A stretch of DNA of 64,000 nucleotides from Seiridium cupressi. Taxonomy: Eukaryota > Ascomycota > Sordariomycetes > Amphisphaeriales > Sporocadaceae. The notes beneath the pieces were generated by a model. That model did no database searches and was not told the DNA's origin. It saw nothing but the letters and a program-made list of their open reading frames with translations. The position numbers and the translations under genes are program-made. The stretch spans positions 434,001 through 498,000 of the forward strand of contig JARVKI010000020.1 in the NCBI GenBank assembly GCA_036674765.1, written 5' to 3'. This document shows, one piece after another, positions 1 to 12,750 of this stretch. Each line of letters opens with the position of its first letter. The first letter of the stretch is position 1.

Positions 1-1331
<1,331 letters not shown>

Positions 1332-1597
1332 TCACAGTGAAGACGAGCAGCATGAGCGCTATATTGTTACACTAAACAAAGAGAGGTCCTAGGTAGCCCA
1401 AAAGTAAGTAATTTCTCACGATTTGCGGTAACAGACCGATTACGTCTCTTTTATGCAGATAAACGCGACGAAATATTTCATCTATATTCAGCACGCGATA
1501 TTTCATACAACCGTTAACTCCCATCCCAGATGTTTTGTTGGCATCCTCCAGTCCCAAACGCCCGGCTCCATGCATAATACAGCCTCCCAAGGTCAAA

Positions 1598-2190
1598 TCA
1601 CTTCGATTCAGTGTTCAGTGATGGGTACGAGTGCAACTACAAATGATTAGCAATACTCCCGAACATGCGTCTTGTGGTGGTAGGGGACCAACTTGTTCAG
1701 TAAACGATACCCATTCTTCAATACTTCTCATGTATGGGTCTGTTCCAGAATCTGCTGTAGACTCATGCCCCCAAATAACAAGTTCGTCAAACTTGGCTTG
1801 ACCAGTCAACGGTGCGACCTCGATGGCTTCGGGCAACTCCTCGAGATCTGCACCTGTCTCCAATGACTCCGTCTGGGGAGTCTCGCGCTTCGTCTCGCCT
1901 TTCTCAGCTATCGATCCACGGTAGCCTGCTGGCAGCTTTACGGTCTTGCCGTGCAATTTGCGGCCTCTGAAATATGCCGTCTTGGGTCCATCTGAAATAC
2001 TGTTTAGCTAACTTTGTGCCAGACGCGTTTTTTGGCAGTACCCACCGCTGCTCTTGGTCGGATTCCAATACGGCTCAATCGCGTCAACATCTCCATCATG
2101 GTGTACTCGGCAAGGCAGCAGGTTAAGTTGCACCTCTTCCTGTTCCTGTCCAGCCAGGGACATATTTAACATTGGTTGAGACATTGTCAA
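1598..2190 (-). CDS. RNH203: Ribonuclease H2 subunit C (RNH203-like)
   Basis: Non-catalytic subunit of the RNase H2 heterotrimer, which removes ribonucleotides from DNA in the nucleus. I join three exons: 2190-2046, 1991-1693 and 1636-1598, giving 160 residues. Intron 1 (54 nt) restores the family signature around YFRGRKLHGKTVKLPAGYRG, which is cut in the unspliced frame. Intron 2 (56 nt, weak donor GTTGGT, excellent branch point TGCTAATC and acceptor TTGTAG) replaces an odd tail with FTEQLHS, matching the usual tryptophan-rich C-terminal helix ending. The N-terminal block LLPCRVHHDG is also typical of the family. The start could be 2190 (MTMSQP) or 2184 (MSQPML). It lies 435 bp upstream of ESA1 on the same strand; no functional link is implied. 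The donor of intron 2 is the least certain point. Confidence 0.85.
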
Positions 2191-3791
2191 GGACTGGCTT
2201 TATTTAAAAGTGGTGATCTTTGGAGATGTTGATTGGTGAAACGAAACTTCAAAGTTTCTCTTAACACGACGCGCCTCAGCAGCTGCCATTTGCTAGACGC
2301 GTTTAGTGCCATGGTGGAGAATGCCGATAAGCTTATCGAAAACATCCTGATAGTCCAATGGAGCCCCACAAGCCTGTAGCAGCATCCCCGCGTGAGCCAC
2401 TCCGACCTTCATGTCTGGTAAAAAGAGGATTAGGTAAGCTAGGATACCTATTATATCACTTTTCCGACAGCACTCATAGGGATTGCGACAGCAAGATCGC
2501 CCACTGTTATCCATGATTTTGTGGTAGTCTTCTCTGGGGCCAGCGCGGGCTGCCACAGCGTAGATATATCGAGCTTTCACTACGGTGGGCTCTAAAGGTG
2601 AACCCACAAAATCTTCTACGACGGTGAAACCTTGACTTTGATGTTCAGCATTAGTTACATATGTACACTTGAATCATCTGTTGGACACTAGCGCCGCAGC
2701 AGAGGCACGCTTGAGAGTCAGTGGGAACAATGGTCGAATGCATTGTTTCTCGAGTACAGCGGTGTGGCTCTTTTGCCATGCACGGCCGCGCTGGCATGTT
2801 TGCGCTGCAAGGCAATGCACATCGCCCTGCATCCGGATCATGACGGATAATCCCAAAAGAAGCTGCCTCGATACAACCTAGGCTTGTGACTGGGCTGTGG
2901 GCTGCTGCTTCCCGCTCGCACGTCAAAGATCATGTTAATTCTCTACAGCGTAAACGTCATTCATGGAACGGCATCGCTTTGTCGCTTACTAACACCATTT
3001 CCTCCGCGAACAGCCCAACGTCGGAAAGGAACGCCGGTAAAGCATAGCCAGGAACAGTTCCGCTTCCGCGCCGTCGCTGCATTGGTACGGTCAAATGGCA
3101 CCCACACTCTCCTCGCCTGTCTTGACTGAGACTTCCGTCAACAGAAGATGATGGAAGGAGGTATATGGACGCAACTTTGCAGTATGTATCTAATCAATCA
3201 GTCGCTTCGAGACAGAACCGCCGCGGTCCCTATTAGTTCCGGTACTCAACATGCCTGTGCTGAATCAGCTGAACTCTACTTTCAAGAGTCCGGACTCTTC
3301 GTGATAGAACGATCCCGCGCCTTAACCATGCAGTTTCTCGATGGCGGTCGGTGGGCCCAGGTCGTGGGTGCCAGTGCCTAAGCACAGTTTCAAACATCAG
3401 GCATGATCAGCAACCTCGGGGGTGGTTCTGGCCCTCGTGGGGTTTCTGCTCGTGTGAAGCTTGTTTAAATGCTTGAAGCCTTCCGTGGTTCCTGTAACCT
3501 GCTATGTCACAACTCGTTGCCTATGATTGTAGATTGAGCTGTAAGCTTGGATCCTCCCATTAACCTCAGTTTATTGTGAGTTGATATAGTGCGTCCAGAG
3601 TCTACTTCAGACATCACACTATGGATGCCACCAACCTCACTTACTCTCGTGTTGACTTTACAACGTCAAAATTTCGGCTCCAGCTTTCCGGGGAGGGGAG
3701 CTGTAGCTCTATCTGGTGTCTCGCAATCACATTGCGTGTTTTACACCATACTTTGAGCGTACATATGTACTTTTGCCGCCTTTGCAGAAAC
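2191..3791. other. Gene-poor stretch with one unexplained coding-like fragment
   Basis: No complete gene is visible. On the minus strand at about 2293-2640 there is coding-like sequence whose frames contain short peptides such as GDLAVAIPMSAVG and CGAPLDYQDVFDKLIG in two different frames, separated by a possible intron donor (GTAAGC). I cannot assign it to a family, and it may be a degenerate gene remnant. The rest, 2650-3791, shows only short open frames without codon periodicity that I can recognise. Confidence 0.4.
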
Positions 3792-5096
3792 ATGGCACCG
3801 TCTTTACCCGCATTTGTGGTACAGCCATTTACACACTGCGCCGACATTGCACGTGGCGCCCTCGCAGTAGCCAAGCCAACCGTTGATTCTGTGTTCTCCA
3901 ACATTGAAGTAGAACACGACACTATTATGGTCAAAAGCTTGGCTGAGAGATGAATGGCCTCACCAACGAGGACTGTGCGGAAAGACGGGTGGACAGTATT
4001 CCACGTGTCGAAATTGTGGTCAAGTCAAAAACGATGCGTTCTGGATGCGACTGTTCTTGTTTGCCGATATGGGATTTGCGGAGTCATACATGCTGGGCGA
4101 GTTCGACTGTGCAGATCTTGCGGCATTCTTTAAGATTGGGTAATTTAGCAAATCTGCCAGTATAAATGCCTGCGCTGACACATGGAGCAGCTATTCATCG
4201 TCAATAGGGATCAGAGGAGCAAAGGAACGACGTTGTTTTCGATACTCTAAGGGGCAATCACAAGCATAGCTTAGAACACAAAGATCTTATGCAACGCTCT
4301 ACTGAATATTCAGGCGCACTAGGACATTAGCAATGTAAACGTTTGCGGCGTTCTTGAAAGACATGACATATGCCTGCCCAATCTGGAAATTCTGAAACTC
4401 TGGTATCGACGAATCGCTAGAGGAAGCTCAGATGACGAAACTGCAGCGATTCGACGGTGCCAATATCAAACAATCTGATCATGTACTCGAGATTGGGACT
4501 GGATGGGGCTCATTCGCCATTAATACGGCCCGACAAACCGGCTGCCGAATGACGAGTTTGACGTTAGCAAAGGAGCAGATACGAGGCATATTCGAAAAGA
4601 CAGAGGGAGTGGCTGAGAATAACAAGTCTCTGTTGATTTGACAGATGTCTTACCAATAAACAGCTTTATTAACAAGCACATCTTTCCGGGAGACCATCTC
4701 CCTTGTATTACGCAATTCTTAAACCATATCAGCACCCAGTCACAAGGGACCTTGATACAGTAGTTGAACGCGTTGAGAATATTGGTGGTCACTATGCCAG
4801 AGCATTACCGATCTGGAAAGAAAACTTGAGTAATCTTGAGCTGCAGATCAGGCCAGTACTCAAGCGCGAGCACCCGGCTATGACCCAGGATGAAATCGAC
4901 GTCTTCAGGAGAAAGTAGGAGGTAAGCAGTCCAAAGAAGACGTGGAAATTTCAGATGAGTCTTTTCGATAACAGAATTAGTATTACTGTATTTCACCTAC
5001 TGCGAGGCAGGGTTCGTGACGAAAACTCTAGCCAATGTCATGATCACAGCCGCGCGAGAAGGGGCTCTAGAGTTGATGGAGGACATCCCGCTCTAA
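3792..5096 (+). pseudogene. Degenerate cyclopropane-fatty-acid-phospholipid synthase-type methyltransferase
   Basis: Remains of a SAM-dependent CFA/mycolic-acid synthase-like enzyme, which in working form would methylenate or methylate membrane acyl chains. Family blocks occur in the right order but in changing frames. 3792-3953 carries the N-terminus (QPFTHCADIARG), stopped by TGA. 4024-4143 carries the FADMGFAESYMLGEF block, stopped by TAA. 4432-4641 carries the SAM-binding motif HVLEIGTGWGSFAI. 4662-4760 encodes HIFPGDHLPCITQFLNHIST. About 4760-4918 encodes VENIGGHY and the DEIDVFRRK region. 4992-5096 encodes the true C-terminus ALELMEDIPL with its TAA. The methyltransferase core between the SAM motif and HIFPGDH is missing near 4600-4660, so there is an internal deletion as well as at least four frame breaks. 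This is a gene death, not an unrecognised intron pattern. Confidence 0.88.
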
Positions 5097-5831
5097 GTTG
5101 AAGGTCCGTTGTTTGAATTCCTTGAAATCGGCAGAGCAGTGGGAACGACTCCCCTATTTTTACATTAGCGTGCCACGAAGTGGAAATGGATTGGTCTAGA
5201 GTATAGGATCTTCATAACTCTGTAGCCATGTCTCTGCTCCAATTATGGAACGGCTTTGGACTTGCGCAAACAGGGTAACCATCAACTCTGCGACCCTGGG
5301 ATTCGAATGAATTTACACGTCGAAGCAGCAATAGCACGATTTAGCACTCCCGTGTAACAGACCACAACAACTGCTGCTTGAAACGCTGCCCTCGAGTTTG
5401 CTGGCTCACAATGATGCATGTGGAGCTACGCGGTGGCATACATAATGGATGTGCATAAAAACGGCCGTTGCAGGTGCTCAACCCCACCTTCTGGCGATTC
5501 ACTACCCCTCAATCCAATGCCACAGTGGACACGCAACAGCGACACGACTGCGCTGCATCGAATCCAGACTAAAAGGACCCCTAAAGATTGACCGCTCATT
5601 CTCATATGTAGGTAGACGACTGGATCTCATCTGTAGGTGGATTGCTTCATTCAAAAAGTGCCTGGCGCTCTTGTTTATCAATTGTTGGGCTGCCACGTGA
5701 TATTTGCCAGCAGCTAGTTTTTATATCTTCCTCAACCTCGACCTCAGCTTGTCGTAGCTTCTCTCCCTACTTACAACCACCAATTGCCCGCTCCATCTAC
5801 CCGCTGCCGACCACGATCGCCATCTATCATC
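5097..5831. other. Intergenic, includes promoter/5' UTR of the GLTP gene
   Basis: No gene seen. The last 130 bases before the ATG at 5832 are pyrimidine-rich (runs of CTC, CCATCT, TACCC), which is usual for the 5' leader of a well-expressed fungal gene. Confidence 0.6.
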
Positions 5832-6559
5832 ATGTCTGCTCCTGTCTTTCCCCCCGGCGGCACCATCCTCGACACCTTCAAGCAGTCTTTCACGACCGTC
5901 CCCGTCGACAGTGAGAAGGACAACGCCGTCGCTACCGTCCAGTTCCTCGACGCCGCCGAGTCCCTGACCACCATCTTTGATGCCCTTGGCTCTGTCGCGT
6001 TCTCCCCCGTCAAGAACGACCTGACTGGCAACATCAAGAAGCTGCGTGAGCGCCTGCTGGCTGCCCCGGCCGAGTCCGAGACCGTTCAGGCCTTGGTTCT
6101 GAACGAGCTCAAGACCAAGAAGCACGTAGCTACCGAGGGCTTGGTTTGGCTGGTCCGGTAAGACCCCCACATACTATATAGTTATTGCTTCGCGGCTCTA
6201 GCGTGTGACCTTTGTTCCTTTGATGTATTCAGAGCTTGGAATGCTAATTGGTCTGTTTTCACAGCGGTCTTGACTTCACCTGCATCGCCCTCTCCCAGAA
6301 TGTCAACAGCGAGACCGAAGAACTCGCCGACTCGTTCCGCGCCGCCTATGGCGCCACCCTGAAGCCGCACCACAGCTTTCTCATCAAGCCTGTGTTCAGT
6401 GCTGCCATGAGCGCCTGCCCATACCGCAAAGCCTTCTACGAGAAACTGGGTTCCGACCCCGAGAAGGTCAAGGCCGAGCTTCGACCCTATCTTAAGAGCC
6501 TTGAGGACATTGTCGCTATCCTCAAGGGATTCTTGGACCGCAAGGAGGCCAAGTGGTAA
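5832..6559 (+). CDS. Glycolipid transfer protein (HET-C2-like)
   Basis: Cytosolic GLTP-fold protein that moves glycosphingolipids between membranes; in Podospora the family member HET-C2 takes part in vegetative incompatibility. Two exons, 5832-6157 and 6265-6559, give 206 residues, the normal family length. The 107 nt intron has donor GTAAGA and acceptor TTTTCACAG and splits the arginine codon inside LVWLVRGLDF. The glycolipid headgroup site is intact: the D-x-x-x-N-x-x-K motif in KNDLTGNIKKL, the stacking Trp in GLVWLVRG, and the His in TLKPHHSFLIKP. The C-terminal block SACPYRKAFYEKLG is also typical. The ATG at 5832 is chosen because the upstream in-frame ATG adds residues with no family match. 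Codon use is strongly C-biased at third positions compared with the neighbouring pseudogene, suggesting good expression. It is convergent with the multicopper oxidase gene. Confidence 0.95.
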
Positions 6560-6989
6560 AGAGCTAGTAGAACTCTCTTGAAAACCTAAGAGGGCGAAGG
6601 CTGATGGACGATGATACGCATACTGCTTGTTGTACTGCGCTGTCGCTCATGCTTCGAGTGACCATTGCGGGACATATCCGTCACTATAGGAAGCTAGCTA
6701 ATTAGAGGCCGGTTTGCGGGGTGAAAGCGCCCTTTCAGAAAACAGACGGACAGGTACAGCTGACCTATATATTATCATCAAAGCTACAGTCATCATGCCT
6801 CATTTTCCATGCTTCTAAGCTCAAACAAGAATTCCACGCCTATTCCTCCTTTTCCCGAAAGAACTAAAATGAGGAAAAGATAGAGAACGAAGAAAGAATC
6901 AAGGCCATTCCATTGCAACGCTATGCCTCTCAAATACCAATATATACGTGAAGAATCCACCAACTCTGCTTTCAACATTTTATTGTACT
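6560..6989. other. Convergent 3' intergenic region
   Basis: Holds the 3' ends of the GLTP gene and, from the other strand, the multicopper oxidase gene. No additional coding sequence is recognisable. Confidence 0.6.
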
Positions 6990-8806
6990 TCAGGAAATCC
7001 GCCGCGCCTTCACTCTAGCACCCCCATGAGAAGCCCAGTAGGCGTCGAGCTTCTGCTCTACAACATCGACATCGCTGTACGGCTTGAGAGCAGCCATGCT
7101 TTGTACTTTAGCCGTAATTGCATCCGGGGCGAAATCTGCGACAACAGCGGGTTTGGGTCGCCATCTCTGCTCCACTGGATCATTGAAGCGAGTTTCATTG
7201 TAACCCAGGTCTGTGAGCGTTGTGACATTGAAGGCGTCCATCATCTCGTGATCTTCGTGCACCAGGTTGTGGCAGTGGAACATATACAAGCCGTCCCACG
7301 GCGCATATTGCGCTTCAACCGTGACAACCTCGTTACGGTCAAGCCAAACCACATCCTTCAGGCCCTGTGCCTCGTAGTTCTGAACTCCACGGTTTGTGCC
7401 TCCGGTTCGTGTCAGCACCTTGAAGTCTACCAGGTGCACGTGTATGGGGTGCGTCCAGGCGCCGGCTACGTTCCTGAGCTCCCAGACTTCGATGGTGCCC
7501 CGAGGTGGCTTGGCCAGCACGCGGTTTGCTACGTCGTCGAAACCGACGCCGTTGATGAGCCAGCCGTCCTTATTTCTCTCGAACCTGAAGTGCTGGTCTA
7601 TGGTGCTCTTTGTGGGCAGCGAGGGTACGTCACGTAGCTCCGTGGGCACCGTTGATGCATCGGCCGCTGCAGTGTTGGACACAACGAAACGCATCACTTT
7701 ATCGGTATTGAGATAAGCCGTGTCAACACCGACGTTGGCATCTGACCGGAGCGTGATATTTTGCCCCTGGTAGTTGGTGAAGTCGAAGACCACCTCGTAG
7801 CGCTCCGCCATGGAGATGGAGAGACTGTCGGTAGAGGCAGGGCCAGACAAGAGACCGGTATCAGAGGCGATGACCTGGAACGGGATGCGCGTGCCCTCTG
7901 CAGCCTGACGCTCAAAATACAGGTTGAACGAGCGGGAGATGGCTTCGTTCAGGAACCGGAAGCGATATTTTCGCGGCTCTACATTGAGGAACGGCCACGG
8001 CTGGCCGTTGACATGAACAACGTCACCATAGAGACTATCAGTCTCCCCAGCAGGACTCAGAAGCGTGCCGTCTGACTCGTACTGCTTCGCGGTCAGGATG
8101 AGAGGGATGTCGTATGTTCCATACCCAGAGGGCAAACCCAGAGCATCTTCTGCGGGGTCGTGGATGATGAATGCACCTGCCTGGCCAAAATAGGCGTTGA
8201 CCGCTGTGATATCGATAGCATGGTCGTGGTACCACATCATCCGAGCTGATTGAGAGTTGGGGTAATAGTAGTCCTTGTATTGGCCTGGTTGGGTGGTGTC
8301 TTCTGCCCAACCATCCCAGGGAGATCTCTGGGAGGCCTGTCAGCACGTATTCTGTTCTTTCCCGCAAGCGAGGTTCAACTTACAGAAGGACTTCCGTGTA
8401 AGTGCACTGAGTTTGGTGTTGTTGAGTTGTTGATGAATCGGACCACGGCCTCTGTGCCTCTCTCGATGATAAACGTTGGGCCAGGGGCCATCCCGTCATA
8501 GCCTACGAGGTTGGTCTTGCCCTTGTTTGGATAAATTTGCTGCTGGAATGGCATGATGTTGACCTCATAGTAATTGATAGGCTTGTTAGTAACCTGGTTG
8601 GTGACAGTCCTTCTCTCCATGTCAATATTGATTTCTCATCAGAGTACAGGCATATACACCTACATTCTTGGGGACTTTACAGGGGGAATAGGAAGGGGAT
8701 ATTGGTATAGCCATGTGTATGGTTCACCTTCCCAGTCTTTGGCCAACACCGAAGGCAGGACAGCAACAACGGCGGCCAGACGGCCAACGACAGGCAAAGA
8801 CAACAT
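6990..8806 (-). CDS. Secreted multicopper oxidase (bilirubin-oxidase-like)
   Basis: Extracellular blue copper oxidase of the bilirubin oxidase/CotA-like branch, oxidising phenols or tetrapyrroles with reduction of O2 to water. Exons 8806-8664, 8612-8384 and 8327-6990 give 569 residues. The ATG at 8806 opens a signal peptide (MLSLPVVGRLAAVVAVLPSVLA, then KDWEG); an in-frame ATG at 8851 would spoil it. All four copper motifs are present: HLHG, WYHDHA, HPIHVH and HCHNLVHEDHEM with an axial methionine. The second intron is certain (GTAAGT/CCCAG between HLHGSPS and RSPWDGW). The first is less sure: the GTAGGT donor at 8663 is preferred, but GTAAAG at 8680 with another acceptor would also keep frame. 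The HPIHVH block and the absence of classical laccase L2/L4 signatures argue against a true laccase. Confidence 0.93.
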
Positions 8807-8935
8807 TGTGATAAGCGTTTCAGAATGACTGGTCGTGAGGAGTCGCCGCACTGCCTCTAGACTTTCGGACCCTTTAAGCTTGACGATACTGTCGGGTTGC
8901 CTTTTTGTTCCTGGCCATGTTGCTCACGTTCCCGG

Positions 8936-8944
8936 CCTTTTATA
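8936..8944 (-). promoter_or_regulatory. TATA box of the multicopper oxidase gene
   Basis: Read on the minus strand the site is TATAAAAGG, about 130 bases upstream of the chosen ATG at 8806, a normal distance for a fungal core promoter. Confidence 0.5.
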
Positions 8945-10492
8945 CTTCGAGAAAGCAGCGGCCGCAGACATATCCACGTTGCTATAACCGTCCTGCCTCG
9001 GATAAGGGCAAACCTCACCAGCCAACATCATGCAGTTGACGAACGCCTCCTTAGGCTGGATAGAAAAGCTTTCCGTCCACTTTCATGCATCCGACGCCCA
9101 GTTCACAAGCTCACCCCGTATGACCCTTGCCCCGCGCAGCCGTCGCCTGGAGGCAGGTTGGAAGCAACATCTCGATAGTCACAATGCCACCCAATCTTGG
9201 CATATGTTCCAGCGAGGCGGATAAGTTGGCCCCATTGAGTCAAAAAAATCTGAACAAGCTCTGCCATAGCGCTGACAAGGTAAACTTTCTTGCCAAGACG
9301 ACAGGTCCCTAGATATACCTCGGGTCACCCGGCCTGCACACATGGAGGCTGAAAGAGCGGAATGTGGACATACAAGCCTCACGCAGCTAATCGTTGAAAT
9401 AGACTCATGGCGTTTTGAGCCCTTACCAGGTGTTTACCAGACTATTGGTACCATACAGGACGGCCTTGCCTAATCGCTTGCTAGATGCATTGCTAGGAAT
9501 GCAGCTTCAGCCTTTATCATGCCTCTTCTCCTAATATGCCCACATCAGTAATAGAGCTATGGGCTCTGCATATGAGCCCGTCGCTCGGGTATCGGGCCGC
9601 CGGAAGTTTTGATCATGATTGTTACGAGGATGGAGGTCAGAATTCTCTGAAAATAAGCTCCAGCAGATGCAGCTACCCGGCTAGGGGTGTTTGGCGTCAT
9701 CGAGGCATGAGCTGAGCTTAATCGCCATTGGTGATCTCAGAGTTCCAGCTGCGTTAGAGGCTACGCCCAACGTGTCGCTCAGCGTTCTGGATCCCGTTGG
9801 CTTAGCGATGTATTCTTGGGACTTCAGCTTTATGTTCTGACGGGTGAAAACAGCACCGCGGGCTGGCGAATGTTGATCGAAGCTTTGTGGAGGAGACAGA
9901 GTAGTAAAACCGTTTAGCGGTGTCGCGTGCGTCGCTTGATGGAATATTCCTACTCCAGACTATAACACGTCTTATATTCATACGCCTCGGAACACGAGAA
10001 GCGAGGGACGACATGAGTTGTGCTGCTTTCCGCCAATGCTGTGCATCTTTAGTCACAGTATTCCTTCGCACGTGGATTTCACTATCGTTTGGGAAGCTGC
10101 GAAGCTGGCGGCTGTGACTTGCACATTTCACGCGCGCGAATGGGCAGGTTCTCACCGATACGACATTTGGAATCCTACATTACCTCGTGGCAGGTGTATG
10201 TACGAGCTCGCATCCCACAGACTTCCCATCGTCCCGGTACGCCTAGGGCCCAACAAAGCAAAAATTCAAGCTTAGAGTCATCGGACGAATTAGCGCTTAT
10301 GCTAATCAGTCCCTAATGTCTGCTTATTGTGTTGTCTTCATATGGAGCATCATCTCTGCATAATAATCACACCTCCCTCAACTCGAGTCAGCAGATCCGC
10401 TAAGCACGCTTGGACACAGTTCAGCTATACATACAGCACGAACGCAGTACTGAACTCAATGGCATGGCGCAACGATTGCAGGGATTCAGCTC
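8945..10492. other. Gene-poor stretch upstream of the oxidase
   Basis: No gene or recognisable protein remnant seen on either strand. The longest frames (about 9802-10155 and 10018-10275) give arginine/serine-rich peptides without family resemblance and overlap each other. Confidence 0.5.
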
Positions 10493-11828
10493 CTAATGAG
10501 GCAAGTCCAGCTTTCTTACATCACCTGAGAAGCCATTGGGCTGGCTCCACCTCAACACCATCAAATAGATCATGGTTGCATACTCCATGAAGAGTGCCCA
10601 AAGCCAGGAACAGTCTTCATTGCTGCCTTCAATGCCCCACACTGCTTTCCGGTAGTGCTTATCTATGGTATTGCGTCGCATCAGCTCATAGTCTGTTAGT
10701 AGTTGGTCGAGACTCTTGGTGTGACGTATCGTGAAGATGTGTGCCAAGAGGATAGCATCTTCAACGGCGAAAGCTGTACTCTCCCTCATGTGGTGGCATC
10801 TTACGAGATAAGCTGTCAGCTCGCTTTTCTAAGCATGAGGTGATGATGCGGGTTTGGACTCACTGCATGCGCTGCATCTCCAAGGAATAGGACGTGGTTG
10901 CATCTCCAGGTGCCACCGGGGGGCAGTTTGTATACTGGGTATAGATTCCACTCTCCACAACTTGAGATCAACTGACCAATGCCCCGGAGGTGGCTGTTCC
11001 CGAACCTTTCTATGATGTCTCTCTTCATCCCTCTACATCGTTCCCGAGTACCTTCCACCCATCTCTCAGATCACCTCCACCTCTAGGCTCCGGCATGCCC
11101 ATCACTGATGCCAGAAATACTTTCGACTTCGTAGGTTCGAAGTAGGTGATCAGTAATGAGCCTCTTTGCCCCTGTATTAGGGCAGTGCTCTCCAAGACAG
11201 ACTCCCTACTTGAAAGGCTGACTCCGGTGCCTACTGTTTCTGCACGAGTGAAGCCCATTGCCACAACTCGTCCGGTGTATGTTTCCAGCCGATCAGGTTC
11301 AACATAGAGTCTACGGGCTGTAGAATGCAAGCCATCGCATCCTGACACAACATCACCTTCGAGCCGCCCGCCACTGTCAAGCTACAAGATCACTTTGCTT
11401 CCCCCTACCGAAGACGTGGTTTCCCTGATACCTGTGACCTTCGCCCCAAACCTCACTTGCACCCGCTGGGCATGTTCAAAACTTACGGTCTTCAATAAAC
11501 TCTCGATGATGTCGTGTCGCAAAACTCTCAGCCCACCAAGGTCTTTCCATAACGACCCTAATAGCGCACCATTTCTGAGGGAGCGTATGTCAACAGAAGC
11601 AACATTATGTCCTCTGGAACGCAGTCTCGCGCCCGCTCCAAGATAGTCGAAATAGCTTAGCGCAAGCGGCGTCAGGTTCACGGCGCCGCCGATCGTCTGT
11701 ATGCTCGATCGCAACTCGAGACCCGTGATGTGTAGAGGGTTCTCTGGAGTTGAGATCTTTGATAACACGGTGGCGGCTGAAAGACCTGCTGGACCAGCAC
11801 CTATAATAAGGATGTGAATGTCCGTCAT
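10493..11828 (-). pseudogene. FAD-dependent monooxygenase (salicylate-hydroxylase type), broken
   Basis: A flavoprotein hydroxylase of aromatic or secondary-metabolite substrates, recognisable end to end. The N-terminus from 11828 carries the dinucleotide fold ILIIGAGPAGLSAATVLSK. The mid motif GCDGLHSTARR and the FAD-ribityl motif FLGDAAHA follow. A normal 64 nt intron lies at 10863-10800 (GTGAGT donor) after GDAAHA, then MPPHEGE and FAVEDAILLAHIF. Three lesions break it: an in-frame TAG at 11384-11382, immediately before LDSGGRLEGDVVSGCDG; a one-base frameshift near 11029-11040, between NDVEG and MKRDIIERFG; and another near 10785-10790, just after the intron. Outside these points the frame is well preserved, so the loss looks recent, or sequencing errors have to be excluded. 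No typical cluster partner stands beside it. Confidence 0.85.
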
Positions 11829-12210
11829 AGTAACTTAGTTCCTTGTACTTGATTATGATCATAAAGATTATTCACGGTACTCGTAGGCGATGCGGAGGAA
11901 GAAATGTTGCTACCTTCTTATAACGGGTTCGTATGTATGTCTAACTTGAGTTGGTACGGTTGCATTAGTGGCGCGCCACAATCACATCAGCCGGAGAAAC
12001 GAACCAGTGTCGCGGTTCAGCCGCTCAAAAGGTGAGACATCATAATGCTTGTTCGAGTGCTTGGCACCGTCACTGAACCACTTATGTATTCAAAGCCGAA
12101 TTATGTAACGCAGAATTGCTGAGCATGCTCATGTATTGTGAAGAGCAGGGCAGCTTTCGTCCATATGCATAGCTTTTGCTGGACATGCCATTGATTCCGT
12201 TACACAGAAC
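11829..12210. other. Intergenic spacer between two pseudogenes
   Basis: Upstream region of the broken monooxygenase on the minus strand; no other gene seen. Confidence 0.5.
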
Positions 12211-12750
12211 CTACCATACAGGAACTGGGACGGATTTAGGCTTTGGCAGCCAGGACTCGTAGGATTCCTGGTCCAAGACGCATTCCTTCTCATCGCTGCA
12301 CTCAGACCAGAGTGGACGCATTGACCAAAGGCAAAAACCTTCGCTAGTTGTAACCGCAGGCAACTGATCAGGTGCATTACCATTCTCACCCCAGTCGATC
12401 ACGCTGCCAATAATGTCGGAGGGAAAGGGACCGCTTGGTTGCGACTGATTGCGACCACATTGACCAGCACCAGGAACCAGATAGAAGCGGTAGAACTCAA
12501 TGAGTTGAGCGTAGCCGTCGGTCACAGATAGATCGGGATACATGGGTTGCCTGACGACGTCTTGATAAATGACAGAGGAGCCGGCTGGAATGCTATTATT
12601 AGATTCGTCATGATAGTGGATAATCTTGCCTCCGTAATCACGGATATCTTCCAAGCTGACAACGCCATCTTGCTTGCCACCAAGCGGACCACAGGCCGCG
12701 ATTGTATCGTTATTGACGCTCGATGCGGTCTGAATTGCATTGACATTTAG
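12211..12750 (-). pseudogene. Tannase/feruloyl esterase remnant with internal deletion
   Basis: C-terminal part of a secreted tannase-family serine esterase. Two pieces of the family are fused. An upstream piece resembling the middle of tannases (IAACGPLGGKQDGVVS) runs straight into the C-terminal piece (GGKIIHYHDESNNSIPAGSS, YRFYLVPGAGQC, VIDWGENGNAP). In complete enzymes these blocks are separated by a long stretch, so roughly half the enzyme is deleted. The catalytic Ser region is absent. The block that in the family reads PGAxHC with the catalytic histidine reads PGAGQC here, so the histidine is lost. There is no start or signal peptide in front of about 12750. The stop TAG is at 12213-12211. 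It is read in one frame across the join, which suggests a clean deletion. Confidence 0.85.

Noticed and set aside
5721..6170. 149-codon minus-strand frame opposite the glycolipid transfer protein.
   Set aside because: Gly/Asp/Val-rich antisense shadow of exon 1 of a certain gene.
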